Assembly: GCF_026229185.1 (NCBI RefSeq)
Contig: NZ_JAGGJA010000004.1
Coordinates: 124,001 to 188,000 of the forward strand
Length of the DNA stretch: 64,000 bases
Direction of reading: 5' to 3'
Origin: Fodinibius salsisoli
Lineage (GTDB): Bacteria > Bacteroidota > Rhodothermia > Balneolales > Balneolaceae
Positions within the stretch are counted from its first letter, which is position 1, and each line of letters begins with the position of its first letter. A program made the position numbers and the translations under genes. The notes beneath the pieces are model-generated. The model was not told where the DNA came from. It ran no database searches and saw only the letters and a program-made list of their open reading frames with translations. Shown here piece after piece: positions 27,065-34,081 of this stretch.

Positions 27065-27428
27065 TCTAACGTAAGTTCGATTTTTTTTTAATTTGTTAAA
27101 AATATAACGCTAAACACATTACTGAAACGCAATATTAACAATTTAGAATACTTTAATTGTGCTTTGTCTGTTACCCATTTTAACCATGTGTATAGAATCC
27201 TTGAGTACTACCACACTCAGATAATCAGGCACTTACTGGATATGTTTGAAATTTCAGCTCTAGCGCAATAGTTGTTCAAGTCCCGCATAAAGATTTAATT
27301 CCAGAACAACCGTTTTAGTAGGATACAGTTTTGTTTGCTCTTTCCTATATTCTATCTAACTTAAGTTCATATAGGTAATGTACTGGCAGGCAGTTATATA
27401 CCCTGCTATCGGAAATAGGGAGTATACT
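27065..27428. other. Intergenic region with one hairpin
   Basis: These 364 bases lack genes. A 7-bp stem GTTGTTC (27271-27277) / GAACAAC (27304-27310) with a 26-base loop is followed by GTTTTAG and might be a weak terminator. A T-rich stretch follows the EF-G stop at 27080-27092. Confidence 0.4.
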
Positions 27429-27659
27429 ATGAAAAAATTAAAGTTGGCGATTTTTTTGGTTCTGAGTCTGGTCTTGGTATTGCTTGTAGTACAAAATACA
27501 GCATCTGTTCAGGCACATTTTCTTGGTTTTACCACAGAAATGTCACTGGTCGTGTTGCTTTTTTTGACCGGAGCATTAGGCTTTATTTCAGGGCTGGTTC
27601 TATGTTTTATATTGAAAAGCAGTAGGGCACAATCTATCGAAAAGCAACGAAAGAATTAA
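27429..27659 (+). CDS. LapA-domain (DUF1049) small inner-membrane protein
   Basis: The start is ATG 27429, preceded by AGGGAG at good spacing; a longer frame from 27378 has no such site. The 76 residues form two membrane helices (LAIFLVLSLVLVLLVVQNTASVQAHFLG and MSLVVLLFLTGALGFISGLVLCFIL) with the V-Q-N-x-x-x-V pattern typical of LapA/YciS-type proteins, and a basic cytoplasmic tail. In enterobacteria this family assists LPS assembly; here the role is unknown. Confidence 0.85.
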   Translation: MKKLKLAIFLVLSLVLVLLVVQNTASVQAHFLGFTTEMSLVVLLFLTGALGFISGLVLCFILKSSRAQSIEKQRKN

Positions 27660-27710
27660 GGCGATTTGTATTAGATAAGCACCGGTCATAATATCGCAAA
27701 GTTTAGAACT

Positions 27711-28790
27711 ATGGAAAACAAGAAATGCTCTGTTATCACGGGAACCGGATCCTACATCCCCAGCCGCCGGGTTTCCAACACTGATTTTTTGGAGAATACT
27801 TTTTTGAATAACGATGGTACACCCTTAGACAAGGATAATGAGGAGACCATTCAAAAATTTGCAGAAATCACCGGTATAGAGGAGCGGCGGTATGCCGATG
27901 ATAATGTGCTGGCCTCGGATATGGGAGCAGAAGCCGGTGAGCAAGCTCTTGCGTCGGCGGACCTGGATCCTGAGAAACTGGATTACATTATTGTGGCACA
28001 TAACTTTGGTGATGTCCGGGCCGATAATCCACGGGTAGATATGGTGCCGAGTCTGGCGTCCAGGGTCAAACACAAACTGGGAATAAAAAATCCATATTGC
28101 GTAGCCTACGATCTGCCTTTTGGTTGCCCGGGCTGGGTTCAGGGACTCATCCAATGCAACTACTATCTTCGCAGCGGGGATGTATCGGCCGGCCTTGTTA
28201 TTGGAACAGAAACGCTTTCACGAGTTTGCGATCCGCATGACCGGGACAGCATGATTTACTCCGATGGGGCAGGGGCCGCAGTTCTAGAGGGAAGGGAAAG
28301 TAATACTCCGGTTGGGATACTCAGTCATTCCGCACGTACAGATACCGAAGAACAGGCCTATTATTTGAAGATGGATTCTTCATATAATCCTGACAACAAC
28401 GATTCACTTTATATGAAGATGAATGGACGTAAACTTTACCAGTATGCACTTACTCACGTCCCCAACTTGGTAAAAACAAGTCTTGAAAAGGCGAACATCA
28501 GTTTTGATGAGGTCGCAAAGGTCCTTATTCACCAGGCCAACGCCAAAATGGATGCTGCTATTTTACAGCGCCTGGCAAAGTTGTACAATTGCGACGGAAT
28601 TTCAGAAGATATTATGCCTATGACGATATCACAGCTAGGGAATAGTTCCGTTGCGACCGTACCTACACTCTTGGATCTGGTTCTGCGTGGCAAGGTGGAG
28701 GATCATCACATAGATAAAGGAGACATCATTGTTCTGGCTTCTGTTGGGGCGGGAATGAATATCAATGCTATAGTTTATCAGATGGATTGA
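27711..28790 (+). CDS. 3-oxoacyl-ACP synthase III (FabH)-like ketosynthase
   Basis: This 359-residue thiolase-fold enzyme has the FabH catalytic triad: Cys139 in YDLPFGCPGWVQG, His274 in VLIHQANAKMD and Asn311 in QLGNSSVATVP. It also has the glycine-rich YSDGAGAAVLEG. It condenses an acyl-CoA starter with malonyl-ACP or a related acceptor. It is longer than housekeeping FabH (~320-330) and is not next to plsX or fabD, so it may be a specialised paralogue. Confidence 0.88.
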   Translation: MENKKCSVITGTGSYIPSRRVSNTDFLENTFLNNDGTPLDKDNEETIQKFAEITGIEERRYADDNVLASDMGAEAGEQALASADLDPEKLDYIIVAHNFGDVRADNPRVDMVPSLASRVKHKLGIKNPYCVAYDLPFGCPGWVQGLIQCNYYLRSGDVSAGLVIGTETLSRVCDPHDRDSMIYSDGAGAAVLEGRESNTPVGILSHSARTDTEEQAYYLKMDSSYNPDNNDSLYMKMNGRKLYQYALTHVPNLVKTSLEKANISFDEVAKVLIHQANAKMDAAILQRLAKLYNCDGISEDIMPMTISQLGNSSVATVPTLLDLVLRGKVEDHHIDKGDIIVLASVGAGMNINAIVYQMD

Positions 28791-28822
28791 TTTTCTGGTT
28801 TTCATTTGTTCAAACGTTAGTC

Positions 28823-28834
28823 GTTCTTAAGAAC
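28823..28834. promoter_or_regulatory. Perfect 12-bp palindrome GTTCTTAAGAAC, possible operator
   Basis: The palindrome lies in the 112-base gap before the SLC13 transporter gene, 69 bases before its ATG. Symmetric sites of this size suit a dimeric repressor, but a single site could be chance. Confidence 0.3.
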
Positions 28835-28902
28835 AAAGGCCTGCATTGCTTTTATAAGTCCTATTTCGGTAAATCTGGAAATCATAATCTTATCTGCTTT
28901 AC

Positions 28903-30717
28903 ATGGGATTCGAACAACTGTTGATATTTGGTGTATTATTATGTGCGTTTATCGGATTAGCGATTGATCTGTGGAGCCCGGATGGTATCTTGTTGACGGC
29001 CCTGGCAATTCTCACAGTCAGCGGAGTTCTCAGCCTTGAGCAGGCTTTTCAGGGGTTTGCAAATACTACTCTGATAGCGTTGGGTAGCCTGTACGTGGTG
29101 GCGGCGGCGATGCGGGAAAGCGGTGCGTTGGACCGTGCCAGCTCCTTTATCCTGGGACAGGGGACCCGGAGTATCCAACGAATCTTGCTGCGTTTGTGCC
29201 CCAGTGTATCTCTGTATTCTGCATTTCTAAATAATACGCCGGTTGTTGCTATGGGGATTCCCGCTATCCGACAATGGGCACTGAAAAAGAATATTGTCGT
29301 CTCAAAACTACTTATGCCTCTTTCTTTTGCCGCTATTTTGGGAGGACTCTGCACCTTAATCGGTACCAGTACCAATCTGATTACTCACGGGCTGTTGCAA
29401 AGCCACGGATTTGAGGGACTTTCCTTTTTTGAGCTGGCTTGGGTCGGTGTTCCCTGTGCCATTGTAGGATTGTTGTACCTCGTATTTATCTCTCCCATGC
29501 TGACCCCAGCCCGTCGGGATATCCGGTATGAAGAGGAGCGCAGACGGAATCTGCTGGTAGAGGTTGAGATAACAGAAAGCGCAGATGTAATCGGAAAGAC
29601 TATAAAGGAAACAAATTTAGATGAAATCCAGGGGTTTTACCTCTCCCGAATTAATCGCGGGGATCGTGAAATAGCTCCTGTCTCAAAAGATGAGAAACTC
29701 CGCCGGAGCGACCATCTTTTGTATGCTGCCAAGGGCGGTATTGCGGCCAAACTGCCCGACCTGGGCGATTATTCCGGGTTGCGGATTATTCATTATCCCC
29801 CTAGAGATATTGAACAGGAAGAAAAACCAGAACGAGAGCTTCACCAAGTGGTGGTAAAAGAAGGTTCGCCGCTGGTGGGGGGCACTGTAGAGGGGGCCAG
29901 GCTCCTCGAACGGTTCGGAGCCGCAGTAACCGGCGTGCGAAGAAGAGGAAAACGTGTCGACCAACCTCTTGGACCGTTTGTGCTGCATCCCGGAGATGTG
30001 TTACTGCTCGATACAAGGCGTGGATTCCGCGAGGCCTATGAGGACACCAAGGATTTTTTCCTGACCAGTGCAGCCGGGGGTGAAGCAACCGGGGCAGAAA
30101 CAAGCATTGAAGAGCGCCGACCCGAGGGAAAAGACTTGTATATTTCGGTTGCCGTGTTAGTGGGCATTGTATCACTGGTCGCCTCTGGAATCGTTCATAT
30201 CGCATTGGCCGGCATTTTAGGGGTCGCGGTATTGTTAAGTTTTAATGTTATTAAAGCCGGGGAGGCTCGAAAATCAGTTGACTGGACCGTCTTGATTGTG
30301 ATTGGTGCGGCTATTGGCTTGGGCAAAGCTATGGAGGTAAGTGGAACGGCTGAACTTATAGGACAGTGGATGGTGGATCTTACCAGCGCGTATGGTCACC
30401 GGATGGTGTTGGCCGGGGTGGTTATTGTCACTGGTCTGCTTACTGAAATTATCACCAATAACGGCGCGGTAGCACTGATGTTCCCGATTGCCTTATCCGT
30501 TGCCCAAACCCAGGGGATAGAAGCCCGTGGTCTGTTCATTGCTATTACCCTGGTGGCATCCATGTCCTTGATCACCCCCATCGGTTACCAGACGAACCTC
30601 ATGGTCTATGGACCGGGTAATTATAAATTTACCGATTTCTTTAAAGTAGGTTTTCTTCTTGAATTAACGTTGTGGGTTCTGGTCATCATCCTTGTTCCTC
30701 TCTTTTGGCCGATGTAG
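28903..30717 (+). CDS. SLC13-family transporter with two central TrkA-C (RCK-C) domains
   Basis: This 604-residue inner-membrane protein has N-terminal helices with the family loop FLNNTPVVAMGIPAIRQWA, then AAILGGLCTLIGTSTNLITHG. Two soluble RCK-C domains follow (VEVEITESADVIGKTIKETNLDEIQGFYLSRI, ~220-290, and HQVVVKEGSPLVGGTVEGARLLERFGAAVTGVRR, ~305-380), then C-terminal helices with the mirrored motif TEIITNNGAVALMFPIALS and MSLITPIGYQTNLMVYG. It is probably a sodium-coupled anion carrier (sulfate or dicarboxylate). Sulfate would fit the sulfatases 23 kb away, but that is speculative. Confidence 0.92.
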   Translation: MGFEQLLIFGVLLCAFIGLAIDLWSPDGILLTALAILTVSGVLSLEQAFQGFANTTLIALGSLYVVAAAMRESGALDRASSFILGQGTRSIQRILLRLCPSVSLYSAFLNNTPVVAMGIPAIRQWALKKNIVVSKLLMPLSFAAILGGLCTLIGTSTNLITHGLLQSHGFEGLSFFELAWVGVPCAIVGLLYLVFISPMLTPARRDIRYEEERRRNLLVEVEITESADVIGKTIKETNLDEIQGFYLSRINRGDREIAPVSKDEKLRRSDHLLYAAKGGIAAKLPDLGDYSGLRIIHYPPRDIEQEEKPERELHQVVVKEGSPLVGGTVEGARLLERFGAAVTGVRRRGKRVDQPLGPFVLHPGDVLLLDTRRGFREAYEDTKDFFLTSAAGGEATGAETSIEERRPEGKDLYISVAVLVGIVSLVASGIVHIALAGILGVAVLLSFNVIKAGEARKSVDWTVLIVIGAAIGLGKAMEVSGTAELIGQWMVDLTSAYGHRMVLAGVVIVTGLLTEIITNNGAVALMFPIALSVAQTQGIEARGLFIAITLVASMSLITPIGYQTNLMVYGPGNYKFTDFFKVGFLLELTLWVLVIILVPLFWPM

Positions 30718-30770
30718 CATGATTTATTTTTAAGGTCTCATTTTATTGTTAAGCCTAAAGAAAAAAAAGA

Positions 30771-30975
30771 CAGGTACTGGTTAGGTAATTCGTGAAACGA
30801 ATATAGTTACAGGTTGGATCTGAAAATGTACTTTCCAGTCCTTTCATCCAACTAATCTCAGAAGTTTGCGATGACAGGATCGCCATAGTACCTGCTATAA
30901 TGAACCAGGTGGAGCTCGATGAACAGATCGATTAACGGCCACTTGGTTAGAACTCCCAAGTAAGTAACGCGGGAG
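30771..30975 (+). ncRNA. Candidate structured RNA: multibranched fold of unknown family
   Basis: The long-range stem CAGGTACT (30771-30778) / AGTACCTG (30887-30894) encloses three hairpins: ATTCGT/ACGAAT with a GAA loop (30788-30802); GTTGGAT/ATCCAAC with an inner CTG-AAA/TTT-CAG stem (30813-30852); and GCGAT/ATCGC with a 6-base loop (30868-30883). Two more follow: AACCAGGTGG/CCACTTGGTT (30903-30948), topped by TCGAT/ATCGA, and CTCCC/GGGAG (30953-30975). One stem uses a G-T pair that is allowed only if the plus strand is transcribed. It does not match tmRNA, RNase P, SRP or 6S signatures that I know. The density of nested perfect stems makes chance unlikely. Confidence 0.55.
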
Positions 30976-31055
30976 CCTGTGTTGTTATCGGTTAATTCTT
31001 ATTGATTAGCACAGATTTACACTCTCTTGTATTTCCTACCTTTGACGATATGAAA

Positions 31056-31088
31056 GGAAGACAGTTTTATATCCTGCCTTCCTTTTTT
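31056..31088 (+). terminator. Terminator-like hairpin downstream of the candidate RNA
   Basis: GGAAGACAG (31056-31064) pairs with CTGCCTTCC (31074-31082) with one A-C mismatch on this strand (a G-U pair on the other), followed by six T. The T tract favours plus-strand use; on the minus strand only TTT follows, so it might work weakly in both directions. Confidence 0.65.
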
Positions 31089-31241
31089 ATATATGAACAG
31101 TGAAAAGCCTTTAATAAGTAACTATTCCAAATATGACGCAGAAAAAGCTAAGAAACCCACATGCCTGACTCGCAATAAAGGTATAGAATATTTGGTTAGC
31201 TTAGTTTAAGCAAGTTGTTACATAATATTTTTGGAGGGCCT

Positions 31242-31315
31242 AAAATGAAGAACTTAATTTTTTTCCGAATCGGTCGAGGTAGTATCTTCGCTGATAGAAT
31301 TAAGTTCTTCATTTT
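31242..31315. repeat. Perfect 18-bp inverted repeat across the OstA-like stop codon
   Basis: AAAATGAAGAACTTAATT (31242-31259) is repeated inverted at 31298-31315 with a 38-base spacer. The hairpin is followed by a T run in each direction (seven T from 31312 on plus, four on minus). It could terminate the agcS-upp-lptC-ostA transcript. The left arm also contains an ATG preceded by GGAGGG (31233-31238). Confidence 0.8.
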
Positions 31316-32873
31316 TTTCAGTCCCGATATTGTCTGGGAGCCTTTGATTATCCGGATTTGTTCTTTTCAAGTGGATGAGATATCGCGGGGGTAGTTCAAA
31401 AAATAGTTTCTTCGGAATAGGAGGCAGGCGACGCTTCATGGGCTGGGCCGGTTCTTGAGGTCGCAAATCCGGGTTCCAGCTAAACCCTTCCAGCTTGCGT
31501 TCAGCTGTTGTCTCATTTTCAGGCAGAAAGGAGCCGCTATTGGAGCCTTTAGCCAACATTTTAACCAGCTCGCCACCCTCAAAATATATTCTGATTGACG
31601 GTGCTGACAGGTCAATGGCTCCATCCGAACTATCTTGTTTGTTTTTGGTAAATCTGAGGAGCTGTGCATTTTCAAAAACATATATTTGACTGAGATTACC
31701 TTCGTTAAAATCGGCATAGAGCGTATCGCCGGTAATCTGGTTCAGCCGATCAATAACGGTGTCTTGCTGTACGGAAAATGGTTGGGGATATGATTTAAGG
31801 CTGTCAATATCGCCGTCTTCAAGTATTGCTCTAATATAGGGACCTGTTAACTGTACCTGTTTATGCCACGCTTTAGCATTGGACCAAAGTTCAAAGGTTT
31901 CCGTGCTGTCGGTGTATTGGGCCGTATCGGAGATGGCGGAAAAGTCGGGCGACCAGACCCGTACATCTTCATAAGCATGGATGATGGCCGTCGTGTCGGT
32001 AGAAGTACGAAATTCCTGAGACAAGATACGCCGAGCCTGAATGTGCGTGGTATCGGGCTCGGCACTGGTACTGTCGGCTTGTGTGCTGTCGGAGAGAGTA
32101 TTAACGGTGGCACTGGTATCCGCTTCATAATTTTTAAGCCAGGCATTTCCTGTGACTAATCGGCGTCCGGTGGAGTCAGCTTCGAGATAATCGCCTTTAA
32201 GCATAGACCTGTTTTCTTGGTCATCGCCAAAGACTTGGCTATGCAATTCGTAATATTTTTTACGGCGATTGCTAAATAGCGAGTCGCCTTCTAAATATTG
32301 TAAAGAATCAGAAAGCTGCACGTTGCCGTGAAAGCGAACGCTGTCGACTGCGCGATAGTAATAGCCGGAATCTGCTCTAAGGGTGCCCCGCCTGTCTTCG
32401 AGGCGAATCTTATCGATAAAGTGGGCTACCTTGGTTGAAAATCGATAGTCCACGCTATTGCCATAGAGGGTAGTGCTGTCGGCTTCCATGACCACACGTC
32501 CCCGGAGTTCGCTAAAGTCAACATCGGTGTAATAGGTGAGGGCGTCCGTCCATATTTTTTCTTCACCCGTATCGATTTCTATATTTCCAAAAGCCCGCAC
32601 CTCATTTTGGTTGACAAACTGGTAGGCACTATCACAATACATCTCAAAATCTTTATGCTTGAGGTGCACGTTGCCAAGAATACGTCGCACTTGTTCGCCC
32701 TCATAGGTGCCGCCCACAATACGTGATGCATCTAAAATGTCTACCTGTTTTCCCTGGGCAAAACCATTTGAAATAGATATCCCTAATATGAAGAGTACTG
32801 ATAGTACGGAAGATTGCAGCATTACTCTATAAGCACCGTTATGCGTCAGTGGCGATTGCATTTGGTAAGGCAT
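31254..32873 (-). CDS. OstA-like (LptA/LptD-N related) periplasmic protein
   Basis: This 539-residue secreted protein is built of beta-jellyroll repeats of the OstA/LptA type: VRRILGNVHLKHKDFEMYCDSAYQFVNQNEVRAFGNIEIDTGEEKIWTDALTYY, ELRGRVVMEADSTTLYGNSVDYRF, SVRFHGNVQLSDSLQYLEGD. The C-terminus is polar and Pro/Ser-rich. Known Bacteroidetes homologues (OstA_2) are thought to take part in LPS or lipid transport across the periplasm. LptC lies directly upstream (1 base), supporting this role. The start is the first ATG; a later ATG (Met18) gives a shorter signal peptide and is also possible. Confidence 0.88.
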   Translation of the reverse strand: MPYQMQSPLTHNGAYRVMLQSSVLSVLFILGISISNGFAQGKQVDILDASRIVGGTYEGEQVRRILGNVHLKHKDFEMYCDSAYQFVNQNEVRAFGNIEIDTGEEKIWTDALTYYTDVDFSELRGRVVMEADSTTLYGNSVDYRFSTKVAHFIDKIRLEDRRGTLRADSGYYYRAVDSVRFHGNVQLSDSLQYLEGDSLFSNRRKKYYELHSQVFGDDQENRSMLKGDYLEADSTGRRLVTGNAWLKNYEADTSATVNTLSDSTQADSTSAEPDTTHIQARRILSQEFRTSTDTTAIIHAYEDVRVWSPDFSAISDTAQYTDSTETFELWSNAKAWHKQVQLTGPYIRAILEDGDIDSLKSYPQPFSVQQDTVIDRLNQITGDTLYADFNEGNLSQIYVFENAQLLRFTKNKQDSSDGAIDLSAPSIRIYFEGGELVKMLAKGSNSGSFLPENETTAERKLEGFSWNPDLRPQEPAQPMKRRLPPIPKKLFFELPPRYLIHLKRTNPDNQRLPDNIGTEKNEELNSISEDTTSTDSEKN

Positions 32874-32874
32874 G

Positions 32875-33456
32875 TTAGTCTACTGTAAACTGTCCCGTGG
32901 GTTCATGGATAGTGTAGTCGTTAAGGTCGGTAGTTCCTTCAAAACCGGTACCTGCTATACTGTCCGAAGGCGTTCTGATAATGACAAACTTCGGAGTGGT
33001 AATATTGTTGTTGCTTTGCATCCACTTTAAATACTCTGATTCTAAATGGCGATCGGTTACCGTACGCACTTTTACATCGCCATAAAGTTCAAAAATAGCT
33101 TCATCGGCATTATAGACGGCGCGGTTAGAACTGGCCCAAGTGGTGATTTGACCGGTCGTATCATACAGCTGGATGTTTACCGGTCCCTTAATGCGGGTTG
33201 CGTTACTGTCTTTGGTGGTGTAGGTAGCTGCATAGGAGCCGGTGAGATGCATTTTAGTAAATTTTTCTTCAATAATATCCATCTCTACGTCCCAGCTTTC
33301 TGTCGTGGACGTAAGGGAATCGCTGAGGGCTTCATCAACCTGAACGGCCTGCTCCTGAGAGAGCTCTCCACAGGATGACAGCCCCGCCAGAAGCAGCAAG
33401 CTAAGAAAGAATGAAAAGAGGGTTTTATGTGGTTCCAAAATATCGATCACCTGCAT
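32875..33456 (-). CDS. lptC: LPS export ABC transporter periplasmic protein LptC
   Basis: This 193-residue lipoprotein or anchored protein has LFSFFLSLLLLAGLSSCGE at the N-terminus. The LptC-like beta-jellyroll contains EEKFTKMHLTGSYAATYTTKDSNATRIKGPVNIQLYDTTGQITTWASSNRAVYNADEAIFELYGDVKV and the C-terminal ESEYLKWMQSNNNITTPKFVIIRTPSDSIAGTGFEG. LptC links the LptFG-B ABC transporter to LptA. The first 32 bases overlap the end of upp, so translation is probably coupled. The permease pair LptF/LptG lies 29 kb to the right. Confidence 0.9.
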   Translation of the reverse strand: MQVIDILEPHKTLFSFFLSLLLLAGLSSCGELSQEQAVQVDEALSDSLTSTTESWDVEMDIIEEKFTKMHLTGSYAATYTTKDSNATRIKGPVNIQLYDTTGQITTWASSNRAVYNADEAIFELYGDVKVRTVTDRHLESEYLKWMQSNNNITTPKFVIIRTPSDSIAGTGFEGTTDLNDYTIHEPTGQFTVD

Positions 33457-34066
33457 CTCCTAATCCGGGGACGATAAAAGCATCGTCGTTTAATTTTTCG
33501 TCAACAGCAGCCGTAATGGTATGAACATCCGGATGTTTTTGACGAAGTTTTTCTAATCCTTCCGGTGCACTAATTAACGAAATAAATCGCAGATGTTGTG
33601 CGCCCTGTTTTTTTAAAAAAGAAAGGGCATCATCGGCGCTGCCACCGGTAGCTAACATGGGATCGACGACGAGAACCATCGCCTCTTCGACTCCTTCGGG
33701 AATATTAGAATAATAATCTACCGGCTGATGGGTACGCTCATCACGTTCCATGCCTACATGCCCCACTTTGGCATCCGGAATAAACTGGAGCAGGGCATCG
33801 GAGAGTCCCAATCCGGCTCGCAGAATGGGAACGACGATAACTTCCTGATCAATGTCGTAACCGGTGGTCTCTTCAATCGGGGTCTGTACTCGAAAGGATT
33901 TAAGGGGCAGCTCTTTGAGCGCGTGATACGCTAAAATGACGGCTATGCGCTTCAGTGCCATACGAAAGTCGGCTGTGGAAGTATTGACATCCCGCAGTAT
34001 CGTTAGATCTCGATGGATAACGGGATGTTCAATTAAGGTAACATGATCGTAATCTTCAGAAGCCAT
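33425..34066 (-). CDS. upp: Uracil phosphoribosyltransferase
   Basis: This 213-residue enzyme has the conserved block VIVVPILRAGLGLSDALLQFIPDAKVGHVGMERDE, the PRPP-binding loop VLVVDPMLATGGSADDAL and the uracil-binding C-terminus FIVPGLGDAGDRYFGT. It salvages uracil to UMP with PRPP. Length and motifs are normal. It begins 15 bases after the alanine symporter stop and overlaps lptC, a mixed operon with no obvious functional theme. Confidence 0.97.
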   Translation of the reverse strand: MASEDYDHVTLIEHPVIHRDLTILRDVNTSTADFRMALKRIAVILAYHALKELPLKSFRVQTPIEETTGYDIDQEVIVVPILRAGLGLSDALLQFIPDAKVGHVGMERDERTHQPVDYYSNIPEGVEEAMVLVVDPMLATGGSADDALSFLKKQGAQHLRFISLISAPEGLEKLRQKHPDVHTITAAVDEKLNDDAFIVPGLGDAGDRYFGTT

Positions 34067-34081
34067 GGACTAAGTGAGCGA

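Larger units (their letters stand above)
30718..31253. other. 536-base gene-free region holding the candidate RNA
   Basis: No protein gene is supported between the SLC13 transporter stop and the convergent OstA-like stop. It holds the candidate RNA, a terminator-like hairpin, an isolated TAnnTTTG box at 31037-31044 and, at its right edge, a GGAGGG site plus ATG on the plus strand. Confidence 0.7.

Noticed and set aside
30718-31253. tmRNA, RNase P RNA, SRP RNA or 6S RNA in the large gap
   Set aside because: The hallmark sequences (ALAA-type tag, GGAAAGTCCGGGC core, GGAAGCAG-type loop, a single long bulged hairpin) are absent.
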